From: Companilactobacillus jidongensis
Lineage (GTDB): Bacteria > Bacillota > Bacilli > Lactobacillales > Lactobacillaceae
Length of the DNA stretch: 64,000 nt
NCBI RefSeq assembly: GCF_003946575.1
Contig: NZ_RHOP01000014.1
Location: 1 to 64,000 of the forward strand
Reading direction: 5' to 3'
A program made the translations under genes and the position numbers. Within the stretch, counting starts at the first letter, position 1. Each line of letters opens with the position of its first letter. This document shows, piece by piece, positions 16,676 to 25,369 of this stretch. The notes under the pieces were generated by a model. It searched no databases, was not told the DNA's origin, and saw only the letters and a program-made list of their open reading frames with translations.

Positions 16676-16808
16676 CTCCTTTGTATGCTTCACATTACTA
16701 AAAATGTTTCTTGTAAAGCTCATTTTGCAAGTAATGAAAAGATATAATTCCTTTCAAGAATAGGGTATACTTTCAATGTAGTGTACCTTATTTTTTTGGA
16801 GGGAAATC

Positions 16809-17189
16809 ATGTTAAATAAGTTAGAAGTTATGTTGTATGTTAAGAATGTAGATCTGATTTCGAAATTTTTCCAAGATGCATTAGGTGCAAGATTGATCAA
16901 AGAAACTAAGATGATCGATGGTAGCTTCGAATTGAAGCTAAGTGTACTAGATCAGGTTAATATCAACTTGTATGATGTTGAATTTATTAAGGAATATTCT
17001 CCAGCGGTGTCGCTTGAGATGCCATCATTGATGTTTTTGACTAATGATATTCGAGATTTGCATGATCAAATCGAAATGTACGCAAATACAGTTAGCGAAA
17101 TTTCTGCACAAGGTGATCAGTTATTGTTTAACTTTTCTGATCCAGAAGATCATTATTTTGCAGTTGGTTCTGTAGTTGAAAATGACTAG
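16809..17189 (+). CDS. VOC/glyoxalase-like small protein
   Basis: 126 residues with the beta-alpha-beta-beta-beta layout of the vicinal-oxygen-chelate superfamily: LEVMLYVKNVDLISKFFQDALGARLI at the N-terminus and a C-terminal strand FNFSDPEDHYFAVG. The superfamily's metal ligands are poorly kept, so catalysis is uncertain; it could be a binding protein. TTGGAGGG precedes the ATG. Monocistronic, ending at the hairpin at 17242-17280. Confidence 0.75.
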   Translation: MLNKLEVMLYVKNVDLISKFFQDALGARLIKETKMIDGSFELKLSVLDQVNINLYDVEFIKEYSPAVSLEMPSLMFLTNDIRDLHDQIEMYANTVSEISAQGDQLLFNFSDPEDHYFAVGSVVEND

Positions 17190-17200
17190 AAATTGTTAAA

Positions 17201-17358
17201 GAGAGCGTGACAAAACACGTTTAGATTCTAAGTATAATGTAAAAAAGCTCTGTATTTACATAGTAAATACAGAGCTTTTTGTAGTTAAACGGAGGAAGCC
17301 GTGTTTTTGCGCGTTTAAACTGCAAATTCGAGTAATTTTACAGTTATGTCACAGTCTC
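17201..17358. repeat. MITE-like inverted-repeat element
   Basis: GAGAGCGTGACA (17201-17212) at the left edge and TGTCACAGTCTC (17347-17358) at the right edge pair in 10 of 12 positions. Inside them, CAAAACACG (17211-17219) pairs with CGTGTTTTTG (17300-17309), and a strong hairpin lies between. The 158-bp element has no open reading frame. It looks like a small non-autonomous repeat or a structured RNA, but copy number cannot be judged here. Confidence 0.45.
17242..17280. terminator. Strong bidirectional terminator hairpin
   Basis: AAAAAGCTCTGTATTTAC pairs with GTAAATACAGAGCTTTTT around a 3-base loop. It would end the VOC transcript and, leftward, the yaaA transcript. Confidence 0.8.
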
Positions 17359-17378
17359 CTTTGTGTTCAGTAAATAAG

Positions 17379-18125
17379 TTAATTCGTATGGATAAATATC
17401 AATTGTTTATTGGTAGAGGCATCCTTAGAAAATTTCCAATTAGGATGATTGAATTTTTTTATATCGTTGGTTTGAGTAATATTATTCTCAGCCATGAATC
17501 GTACCATTTCACCACGGGCCATTTTGGCTAAGGTAGCTTTAATTTTTAATTTATCATTAACTAAGCTACCAAATACAACACTAATCATTTCTTGATCTGA
17601 TTTTAAATAAGGCGTAATAGTTTTGGCATATTCTTGTGAAGCTAGATTGACTATTGGTTCTTTGGTGTTTGACAGCGCCTCATAAATTTGAGAATTCCAG
17701 AAGTCGTACAGGTTATTGTATCCTGGAATTTTTAGTTTTGATTGCATTTCTAAGCGATAGGGGACCACTCCATCAAATGGGCGAAGGATTCCGTAAAAAC
17801 CCGATAGTATCCGTAGATTTTGCCGGACATAGTCCAGTGCTGGTTCGGTGAATAGATCTGGTGCCATGTATTGATATTGAATACCGCTGAAAGCAAGTAG
17901 GGCTGGGGTTAAATTATGTTTCAAATTAATTTTTTGTAACCATTGATAGTTTGGTTCAGCAAGTTTGTCGCTACAGTTCCATAATTCTCTTGCTTCATGA
18001 TAGGTAAGTTTACGCATGTCATGCAGGATTTGTTTGGTCTGGTCGAGATATTGAGGTAAATTTTCATATTCAAAAGTATCATTATCAATGATCATTTTTT
18101 TGGCAGGAGCAATGATTATTTTCAT
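17379..18125 (-). CDS. yaaA: YaaA-family peroxide stress protein
   Basis: 248 residues, normal length for the YaaA (DUF328/UPF0246) family. The N-terminal MKIIIAPAKKM and the internal RVILSGFYG-like motif (NLRILSGFYGILRPFDGVVPYRLEM) are diagnostic. YaaA limits intracellular iron-driven damage under hydrogen peroxide in E. coli; the lactobacillus role is inferred. It follows cls leftward but a terminator separates them, so it is expressed on its own. Confidence 0.9.
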   Translation of the reverse strand: MKIIIAPAKKMIIDNDTFEYENLPQYLDQTKQILHDMRKLTYHEARELWNCSDKLAEPNYQWLQKINLKHNLTPALLAFSGIQYQYMAPDLFTEPALDYVRQNLRILSGFYGILRPFDGVVPYRLEMQSKLKIPGYNNLYDFWNSQIYEALSNTKEPIVNLASQEYAKTITPYLKSDQEMISVVFGSLVNDKLKIKATLAKMARGEMVRFMAENNITQTNDIKKFNHPNWKFSKDASTNKQLIFIHTN

Positions 18126-18139
18126 GAATATTTCTTTCT

Positions 18140-18176
18140 AAAAGAGCTGATACCATTCACGTCACGGTATCAGCTC
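18140..18176 (-). terminator. Hairpin between cls and yaaA
   Basis: GAGCTGATACC (18144-18154) pairs with GGTATCAGCTC (18166-18176). Leftward it is followed by TTTT, so it ends the cls transcript before yaaA. Confidence 0.7.
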
Positions 18177-18183
18177 TATATTT

Positions 18184-19680
18184 TTATAATATTGGTGATA
18201 GCAATCTAGAGAAACGTTGCTTAAAGTGTAACCAGTGTCCTTGGCTCTTAATAACTTCAGGCGTTATAAGTAGACTGTCTTTCATATCTTTTTCGAAGGC
18301 ACGAGAGATCTTATGGGAAATCTTTGAATCATAGATGAAGGCATTAGCTTCAAAATTCAATGAATAACTTCTGAAGTCCTGATTCATTGAACCGACGGTA
18401 CAGATCTTATCATCGAAGACACTAGCCTTGGCGTGCAAGAAGCCTTTTTGATAACTATAAATTTTGATTCCGTAACTAGTTAGCAGGTTGGCATAATACT
18501 GGGTTGCACGATAGATGAAAGGATGATCAGGCATACAAGGAATCATAATTCTGACGTCGACACCGGATCTAGCAGCAATGGTCAAAGCAGTGAACATTGG
18601 ATCGTCTGGTACCAGATATGGTGATTGAATCCAAACACTCTTCTTAGCACTGACGATCATGTCGATGAATCCATCCTTCAGAACTTCTTCACGTCTGTCA
18701 GGGCCATCGGTCACGATTTGGATAGGTAAGTTAGACTCGGTATCAAATCGATCAGAAGGGAAGTATTTCTCTTGAAATGATAATGCTTCTTCACGTCGTT
18801 CAATCGAAGCATTCCAATCTTGGAAGAAACGTTCCTGTAGAAGTAAGGTGGCGACACCTTTGATACGAACATGGGTATCACGCCAATAACCAAATTTATC
18901 AGTTACGTTGACATATTGGTCACCAACATTGAATCCACCCGTCCAACCGACACATCCGTCGATAACAACGATTTTTCTGTGCAAGTGATAGTTTAATCGA
19001 GTCTTAGCAATAACGTTCTTAGAAGTGATGAATTGCAGAACCTCGCCACCTGCGGCAACAAAGTCCCTGAACCAACTCTTACGGGTTCCATTTGATCCCC
19101 ATGGATCATATAGTAGACGAACTTCCAGTCCTTCTTTGGCTTTTTGTGTGAGTAGCTCGAGGAATTGATCACCGATGTCACTCTTTATGAAGGCATAGTA
19201 TTCGACGTGAACAGTTTCTTTAGCATTTCTAACGTCTTCAAACATTTTTTGAAATTTTTCTTTGCCATCAAAAACCAAATCCACTTCGTTATGACGGGTC
19301 AAAGGAGTTTCTTCAGTTTCATTGAAGAACTTAATAATGTGGTCAGCATAGTGTGTCTGATCCGAACGATTACTGGAATCCTTTTCGTTATTCTGACGAT
19401 CAATAGCTTTTCTTTTAGCATCATCAGCGAGTTCCATTAATTTTAGCTGATCCAAACCAACGTGTTTTTGGTTACTAATACTAAAAATCTTTTCTTGAGC
19501 AATACCGCGTCCAAAAAACGCATAAATTAAAAATCCTAGGATCGGTAGCAATGTCAAAACTAGGATCCAAGCCCATGTTGTAACGATATTTCTAGGTCTG
19601 TGAAAAACAGTTATTAGTGCCGAAATTGTGTTAAGTAATAAGATAATTAATATTAGCCAAATAATCCAGACATCAATCAT
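18184..19680 (-). CDS. cls: Cardiolipin synthase
   Basis: 498 residues. Two N-terminal membrane helices (about 5-25 and 36-56) precede two phospholipase-D catalytic motifs: HLHRKIVVID near 232 and FLHAKASVFD near 413, each HxKxxxxD. This is the bacterial ClsA type, which joins two phosphatidylglycerols to form cardiolipin at the membrane. It is monocistronic, bounded by its own terminator. All catalytic residues are present. Confidence 0.94.
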   Translation of the reverse strand: MIDVWIIWLILIILLLNTISALITVFHRPRNIVTTWAWILVLTLLPILGFLIYAFFGRGIAQEKIFSISNQKHVGLDQLKLMELADDAKRKAIDRQNNEKDSSNRSDQTHYADHIIKFFNETEETPLTRHNEVDLVFDGKEKFQKMFEDVRNAKETVHVEYYAFIKSDIGDQFLELLTQKAKEGLEVRLLYDPWGSNGTRKSWFRDFVAAGGEVLQFITSKNVIAKTRLNYHLHRKIVVIDGCVGWTGGFNVGDQYVNVTDKFGYWRDTHVRIKGVATLLLQERFFQDWNASIERREEALSFQEKYFPSDRFDTESNLPIQIVTDGPDRREEVLKDGFIDMIVSAKKSVWIQSPYLVPDDPMFTALTIAARSGVDVRIMIPCMPDHPFIYRATQYYANLLTSYGIKIYSYQKGFLHAKASVFDDKICTVGSMNQDFRSYSLNFEANAFIYDSKISHKISRAFEKDMKDSLLITPEVIKSQGHWLHFKQRFSRLLSPIL

Positions 19681-19794
19681 TATATAAATTCCCCTCTATT
19701 TCATATTAAAGAGTTTATCTCACTTTCTAAATAAAATCTATTTTCTCGAGTGATGATATTTTGTTTTACAGTGTAATTTAATAGGTATACGAAA

Positions 19795-19827
19795 ATAGCC
19801 ATCCAGAACAATGTTCCGAATGGCTAT
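19795..19827 (-). terminator. Terminator of the membrane zinc peptidase gene
   Basis: ATAGCCAT pairs with ATGGCTAT, with an inner GAAC/GTTC stem and two mismatches. Leftward it is followed by TTTTC. Confidence 0.65.
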
Positions 19828-19842
19828 CTATATGATATATGA

Positions 19843-20544
19843 TTAATCTCGGTTGTTTCCAAATATCAAAATCAAACGTAGTAGCTGCAATGCTGTAGAG
19901 ATTGCGGCAGCAACATAAGTTAAGGCAGCGGCCCCGAGAACTTTTTTTACCATAGGGACTTCGTCGCTTTCAAGCAGATCACCTGAACTGAGAATTTTAA
20001 TGGCACGTCCAGAGGCGTTGAATTCAACTGGCAAAGTTACCACTTGAAACAATACTACTAGTGCGAACAGCCAAATTCCGACAGTGATCAAAGTATGATT
20101 CATACCTAGAATCATACCAACGAAGATCAAAGGGATCGATGCCTTTGATCCTAGATTGACAGCAGGGACTAATGCGGCTCTTAAGCGCATTGGTGCGTAA
20201 CTCTTTTGATCTTGGATCGCATGTCCGCATTCATGGGCAGCAACACCGATAGCTGCGACTGAAGTTGATTCATAAGTTGAATCAGACAGATTTAATGTCT
20301 TGTCCCCAGGATTGTAGTTATCAGTTAAATTACCACTTACACGATTTATCTGAATATTTTGTAATCCAGATCGATCAAGAATATATCGAGCAGCTTCGGC
20401 ACCAGTGGTCCCACGGCGACTGTCATATTGATCGTATTTGTTAAAGTTATGTTTGACGAACCATGACGCCCACAAACTTATAACTAAACCAATGATAATT
20501 AAGATGAAAGTGGGGTCAAGGCCATATCCGTAATATCCGTACAT
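19843..20544 (-). CDS. Membrane zinc metallopeptidase (Zn_peptidase_2, YugP-like)
   Basis: 233 residues. An N-terminal membrane helix (about 12-27), the zinc motif HECGH (HExxH) at about 107-111, and three further hydrophobic segments match the YugP-like family of integral neutral zinc peptidases. The third zinc ligand is probably the Glu in PVEFNASGRA. The substrate is unknown. It starts 6 bases after the GNAT-like gene ends, so it is probably the last gene of the leftward YhgE operon. Confidence 0.86.
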   Translation of the reverse strand: MYGYYGYGLDPTFILIIIGLVISLWASWFVKHNFNKYDQYDSRRGTTGAEAARYILDRSGLQNIQINRVSGNLTDNYNPGDKTLNLSDSTYESTSVAAIGVAAHECGHAIQDQKSYAPMRLRAALVPAVNLGSKASIPLIFVGMILGMNHTLITVGIWLFALVVLFQVVTLPVEFNASGRAIKILSSGDLLESDEVPMVKKVLGAAALTYVAAAISTALQLLRLILIFGNNRD

Positions 20545-20550
20545 TTATTG

Positions 20551-20988
20551 TTAACTCCTCTTTAATTCTTTGTTGCTTATATTATATCCATTCTTTGTGA
20601 AGTTTTCTTGAATAACGCAGTCCAAAGTAACAAATTTTACTGTATCAAGCTTGATTTGATCTTTAACGAACATGATCAAGCGCTGTGCAATTTCAGCTTT
20701 GTCTTCATCATTCAAGTCATCGGATAATTGAACTGAGAGCTTTCCCGATGCATCATCAATATTTTCAATAGCAATAACTGAAATAATTTTTTTAGTTCTC
20801 TTATCACGAATGAACCAATAGATACTAGTATCGCGCATCGTACTTTTGGCAGTATGACTAATGAAATCTGTAGTATTGGCGATACTCATCTTCAAAAATT
20901 CACTAGCTTCTTTTAATTTGAAGTGTGAAGGAAATTCCCACAAAAAATTTTCTGTTATAAATGGTCTGTAAGATTTTAGTTTTGTCAT
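20551..20988 (-). CDS. Small GNAT-like protein, unknown
   Basis: 145 residues from the ATG at 20988. The alternating strands and helices (TSIYWFIRDKRTKKIISVIAIENI, KLSVQLSDDL, EDKAEIAQRLIMFV, VKFVTLDCVIQENFTKNGY) recall a degenerate acetyltransferase fold, but no acetyl-CoA loop is evident. Its start overlaps the YhgE stop in a TAATG arrangement, indicating translational coupling. A longer frame to 21039 exists but has no advantage. Confidence 0.6.
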   Translation of the reverse strand: MTKLKSYRPFITENFLWEFPSHFKLKEASEFLKMSIANTTDFISHTAKSTMRDTSIYWFIRDKRTKKIISVIAIENIDDASGKLSVQLSDDLNDEDKAEIAQRLIMFVKDQIKLDTVKFVTLDCVIQENFTKNGYNISNKELKRS

Positions 20989-23735
20989 TATTCGATAATC
21001 ATACTCTTCTTGGCGCTCTTGTGAAGTTTGTTGATCCATGGCTTCAAGCGTTCAGTTGTAAGTAATCCTAGTAGATAGAATCCAATACCGAATGCTGCAA
21101 GGATGATGATATCCTTTGTTGCATTTGGCCAATATATTCCACCCACCGCTTCACGTAGCAGATTGACCGCATACGTAAATGGTAAGTACGGGTTGATAAA
21201 TCTGAAGAATCCACCTGATAGAACAACTGGGAAGTTACCACCGGCACCAGAAATCGATAGCACCAGTATGATAATACCAATACCTTTACCAACTGTTCCA
21301 AACATCTGAACCAGTGAGTACAGAATTGATATGAAACAGAAACTTACCAGCATCATGAATAGTATCAAGAAGACTTTTTGTTTAACATACGTGTGGATCA
21401 AGAAGATGTTACCTAAGGTAGCGGCCACAGCTTGCAATAAGTTCAATGATGCGAAGGTTAAATAACGGCCATTGAATCGTTGCATGAAGTTATAACGATA
21501 TTTTTGTCTATCATTTAACTTGAAGTGAACCGTGAAGACACTTGATAGTAGCAAGGCACCAACCCAAACACAGAGTGCTAAATAGAATGGGGCACTAGCA
21601 GAACCATAGTTTGGAACGTCATAGAGATTGTTTTGTTTCAATTTAACAGGATTAGAGAAGAAGTCAGATTCAGTATTAGCATCAGCTTTCATTAACTTGA
21701 TGATTGCTGATAGATCGACTTCTTTTTCTCCAGCCTTTAGGATCTTGGCTGAATGATGAACGTCCTTCTTCAATTGTGGCCAATCATTGACAGCAAAGTC
21801 ATTGGCAGCTGATAGTGATTGTTCTAGTTCTGGAGTCTTCGAGTTAACTAAGTTCAGAGCGGTCGACAATTGATTCTCGATCTCTGGTAATTGATATTGA
21901 ACGAAGAAAGTAGCCTTAGATAACTTAGTCTTCAGATTAGGATAATCGTTATTGTAGAAGTCATTTGCGAGGTTAATACCCGTAACGATGTTACCCATAT
22001 TTCCATTCAACAATGTATTAGCATCGTGAATCTCGTTTCCAACAGCAGGTAGTTGCTTTTGATATTTCTGTAAGTATGTCAAAGCAGTCTGTAAAATTCC
22101 CTTTGTATTGCTTAGGAGTCCAGGAATAGCTGGGATAACGTTGGTGTTAACTTCTCCAAGAGTATTGCTTGCATCAGTTAAGAAATTCTTGATGTCAGCA
22201 ATACTGCTAGATACAGAATCTAATATCTTCAAGTTCTTGATATCATTAACTTTGTCAGCAATCGTATCAGATTGAGTTGATAGGTCAGATAACTTGGATT
22301 GTAATTGATCAGTGCTCAAGTTGTCGAAGTCATCGATGATGGCATTGGCACGATCAGCAAGGGTATCATTCAGAGCCGCTAGATCATTAAGATGCTTGAT
22401 CGGTGTATTCATAGCAGTTGTTTGATTATTCCCAAATTGATCGGCAAGTTTGTTGTAAAGGTTTTGTAAGTCAGTCAAAGTTGAAGCAACTTGACGGGAG
22501 ACAGTGGCTAATTGTGTAGCATTGTCAGCCATATTTTGAATGACAGTCTTCAATTGTTCTTTAAGTTCAGTATTTTTGGGATCATCCTTGATCTTATCGA
22601 TCAAAGTATTGATATTACTTGCCGAAGTACTGATTTGTTTGGCCAGGTTATAAATCATTGATAAGCCAGTATCAATAGTTGATTTAATAACTGGTAGAGC
22701 ATTTTGAATCTTGGGTATCAAGTTAGTATTAGCATTATTAATTGCGGTCTCAGCATCGTTACCAAGTTTTGTAACGTCAGGCATGACATTTTCTACTTGC
22801 GTGATAACCTTGATACCATTATCAACTTGCGTAATGCTACTATCCATTAAGTTAGAGATTTGACTGAAGTCGTTATCAATCGTATTGATCTGTGAACCGG
22901 CACTCTTTATCTCGGGGATCTTAGTTTGTAGTTGTTTGACGGCTGTGCCACCTTCATCAACTAGTGGTAGAAAGTTATTCAGATTAACAAGTTTTTGGGC
23001 ATCAGCGTTCAGTTCAGGAATGTATCCGTACATATCGTTGACTTCATTAAGTTTGTTATTAAGATCTGGAATCAGAGTATTAGCCACTTTAACTTTGTCC
23101 ATGATACTTTGCAATTCACCACGGTTTTGGTCGGTCAATTCTAGCAAGCTAGATAGACGACGTATCATTGGCAAGTTGTTTTCAATTTCAACACCTGACT
23201 TGTTCAGAACAGTCGCAATAGTTTTACTGATTGTACCGATGAACTCATCAGAAATCGTATTTTGTAGAGTCGTCGCACCCGATTCAGTTAACTTCGGCGC
23301 GACGGCGTTGATCTTTTGGTTAACTGAGTAGACTAGGGTAGGTTTCTTGATTTCTCCTGAAGCAAAACTCATGATATCCTTGGAGAAACTCTTTGGGATG
23401 TAGATTCCGGCATAGTACTTACCAGATTTGACACCTTGATCTAATTGTTTCTTTGAATCCGTGAAGACCCAACCAAGTTTTTTATTCTTTTTTAAGTTAG
23501 CGATTAAATCTTTACCAATTTCAATGTTTTCACCTTTGAGTTTGACCGCTTGGTCATCTGAGTAAACGGCCACTTTTAGGTCACCAGTGTTTGAATATGG
23601 ATCCCATAACGCCCATACGTTGAACCAACAATATAAACATGGCAAAATAATCAAAGCCATCATTAATAACGTCGCTGGTTTTGATTTAAGAGTTCGTTGT
23701 ATATCTATTCTGAATAATTCCCAAGATTTGATGAT
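20988..23735 (-). CDS. YhgE/Pip-family membrane protein, probable AUC start
   Basis: About 915 residues. The YhgE/Pip layout is clear: a cytosolic N-terminus, one membrane helix (about 22-40), then WALWDPYSNTGDLKVAVYSDD, a long extracellular region of about 600 residues rich in heptad-like helices, and a C-terminal block of membrane helices. The first ATG (23663) has no ribosome site and falls inside the first membrane helix. A perfect TGAGGAGGG (23738-23746) lies upstream, in frame with ATC-ATC (23735-23730) followed by KSWELFRIDIQRTLKSKPATLL, which matches the expected cytosolic N-terminus. I therefore place the start on ATC at 23735. The family includes phage-infection and type VII-like proteins; the role is unknown. 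Confidence 0.75.
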   Translation of the reverse strand: MIKSWELFRIDIQRTLKSKPATLLMMALIILPCLYCWFNVWALWDPYSNTGDLKVAVYSDDQAVKLKGENIEIGKDLIANLKKNKKLGWVFTDSKKQLDQGVKSGKYYAGIYIPKSFSKDIMSFASGEIKKPTLVYSVNQKINAVAPKLTESGATTLQNTISDEFIGTISKTIATVLNKSGVEIENNLPMIRRLSSLLELTDQNRGELQSIMDKVKVANTLIPDLNNKLNEVNDMYGYIPELNADAQKLVNLNNFLPLVDEGGTAVKQLQTKIPEIKSAGSQINTIDNDFSQISNLMDSSITQVDNGIKVITQVENVMPDVTKLGNDAETAINNANTNLIPKIQNALPVIKSTIDTGLSMIYNLAKQISTSASNINTLIDKIKDDPKNTELKEQLKTVIQNMADNATQLATVSRQVASTLTDLQNLYNKLADQFGNNQTTAMNTPIKHLNDLAALNDTLADRANAIIDDFDNLSTDQLQSKLSDLSTQSDTIADKVNDIKNLKILDSVSSSIADIKNFLTDASNTLGEVNTNVIPAIPGLLSNTKGILQTALTYLQKYQKQLPAVGNEIHDANTLLNGNMGNIVTGINLANDFYNNDYPNLKTKLSKATFFVQYQLPEIENQLSTALNLVNSKTPELEQSLSAANDFAVNDWPQLKKDVHHSAKILKAGEKEVDLSAIIKLMKADANTESDFFSNPVKLKQNNLYDVPNYGSASAPFYLALCVWVGALLLSSVFTVHFKLNDRQKYRYNFMQRFNGRYLTFASLNLLQAVAATLGNIFLIHTYVKQKVFLILFMMLVSFCFISILYSLVQMFGTVGKGIGIIILVLSISGAGGNFPVVLSGGFFRFINPYLPFTYAVNLLREAVGGIYWPNATKDIIILAAFGIGFYLLGLLTTERLKPWINKLHKSAKKSMIIE

Positions 23736-23801
23736 GTGCCCTCCTCAACGGTTCGGTTCCTAACAAAGTAATTTAACATAAATTAACTATGAAATAAACC
23801 A

Positions 23802-24551
23802 TTATGTTAATGGATTAGAATAAATGAAATTATTAACGCGTTTTAAAATTTCAGAATCATCGTGCATTAGTGAGTGTTCCGCCTTGGAACCATTGACCGG
23901 ATAATCGATATATTCTTTTACGCGTGGTTTGAGAATATAAGAAATCGATTGAACCGATGTTACGGAAATATATTTGTCACTGTTTGAATAATCTTCGACG
24001 TTGCCGTAAATATTCAAGACCCTTAGGTCGTTAGAAATACTGTTTCGCCCCATGAAAATCCTAAAATAAGTTGGGCTCATGAAGGCGGGATGACCGTCAG
24101 ACTTGATGCGGTTAAGATTTGGAAGATCACCAAGTCCGAGAATACCATTGAAGGGACCGGCGATAAGGACTAATTTTTTTAAGCGTGGCATGTAGGGATG
24201 TAATTTTTCTTTTAAATTGACTAGGACCAGAGCTACGGCACCTAATGAATGTCCAACGGCATCGTAGGTGTCAAATTCATATTTGGTTCTCAAATTAAAT
24301 AAAAGTTTGGATAACCAGTAAGATATCAGATTACTCCCAACGTATTTATTTTGAAAAACAACTTGGATTATCGGATGTGCATCATCGGTCCAAGTACCCT
24401 CATATGTGATTTTTCCATTCCAATTTATCATGGCCTTTAGGTATTCTGTTTTGTGATTGAACCTTAGTGCCGATTCAATCATTTTTTCAGTCGTGTAGTC
24501 CCCACCACGAAAGCCGTGAATATAAAGTATCGGCCACTGTTTTTTTTTCAT
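23802..24551 (-). CDS. DUF915-family alpha/beta hydrolase
   Basis: 249 residues. Nucleophile elbow GHSLG (about 95-99, VGHSLGAVALV), oxyanion region YIHGFRGG near the N-terminus, and the DUF915 signature segments place it with the cell-surface-type alpha/beta hydrolases of lactobacilli. The catalytic Asp/His are likely in the C-terminal third (EHSLMHDDSEIL). No signal peptide is visible, so it appears cytosolic or membrane associated. Substrate unknown. Confidence 0.82.
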   Translation of the reverse strand: MKKKQWPILYIHGFRGGDYTTEKMIESALRFNHKTEYLKAMINWNGKITYEGTWTDDAHPIIQVVFQNKYVGSNLISYWLSKLLFNLRTKYEFDTYDAVGHSLGAVALVLVNLKEKLHPYMPRLKKLVLIAGPFNGILGLGDLPNLNRIKSDGHPAFMSPTYFRIFMGRNSISNDLRVLNIYGNVEDYSNSDKYISVTSVQSISYILKPRVKEYIDYPVNGSKAEHSLMHDDSEILKRVNNFIYSNPLT

Positions 24552-24619
24552 AAATTCACCCCAACACTAACCTATTATATAATGAAAAGTAACAAAATAT
24601 AACTAATCGAGGTAAGACA

Positions 24620-25300
24620 TTGCAAAAATATTATGCGGTACGACACGGGAAGACTCCCGGAATCTATCGAACTTGGGCGGAATGCAAGGCTCAAGTTGAT
24701 GGATTTACTAATGCACGGTATAAAAGTTTCACTACTGAAGCAGAAGCAAAAAAGTTTTTAACCGACAAAGATAATTATGCACCCAAGAAGACAACATCAA
24801 AAAAAACTAGTGATTTAAAAGATTTTGATGTTGTCGTTTATACCGATGGCGGTTCGCGTAACCATGGGAATGTCAAAGGTGGACATGTCAGAAGCGATGA
24901 TCGTGCTGCTTGGGCATATCATATCAACGCTGGTGGTGAAATATTCGAAGGAACTGATGGCGAATTTGGTGCGACTAATAATCGGATGGAGATTATGGCA
25001 CTGATTGAAAGTTTTAAACGTTTGAATGATTTGAAGCTTAATAATAGGAAGATTATATTTGTTTTGGACTCACAATACGTTCTTAATGCCATATCTAAGG
25101 GATGGTTAAATGGCTGGAAACGTCGAGGATTTAAGAAGGCAGATGGGCAAGTTCCGATTAATGTTGAACTTTGGCGTGAATTAGACAAACTACTACCAAC
25201 GATTGATGATAAGACTTTTGAATGGACTAAGGGTCATGCCACTAATGTTGGTAACAATCGAGTTGATGAGTTGTTGAATGAGACGATGGATAGAATGTGA
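24620..25300 (+). CDS. rnhA: Ribonuclease HI with N-terminal RNA:DNA-hybrid-binding domain
   Basis: 226 residues, TTG start after GAGGT. Residues 1-50 form a viroplasmin/HBD domain (KYYAVRHGKTPGIYRTWAECKAQVDGF ... KKFL), a linker follows, and the RNase H core starts near 70. The four acidic residues are visible in VVYTDGGSR (D), NNRMEIMALIES (E), VLDSQYVLN (D) and NNRVDELL (D). It removes RNA from RNA:DNA hybrids. Divergent from the DUF915 gene, ends at the shared terminator. Confidence 0.93.
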   Translation: MQKYYAVRHGKTPGIYRTWAECKAQVDGFTNARYKSFTTEAEAKKFLTDKDNYAPKKTTSKKTSDLKDFDVVVYTDGGSRNHGNVKGGHVRSDDRAAWAYHINAGGEIFEGTDGEFGATNNRMEIMALIESFKRLNDLKLNNRKIIFVLDSQYVLNAISKGWLNGWKRRGFKKADGQVPINVELWRELDKLLPTIDDKTFEWTKGHATNVGNNRVDELLNETMDRM

Positions 25301-25329
25301 TCTAAAGATAAATGAATAATGGAACAAAA

Positions 25330-25364
25330 AAAACAGGCATGGACAATCCGTCCATACCTGTTTT
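25330..25364. terminator. Bidirectional terminator between rnhA and the DUF1002 gene
   Basis: AAAACAGG, ATGGAC and their complements GTCCAT, CCTGTTTT pair around a short loop with one mismatch. Confidence 0.8.
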
Positions 25365-25369
25365 GCTAT

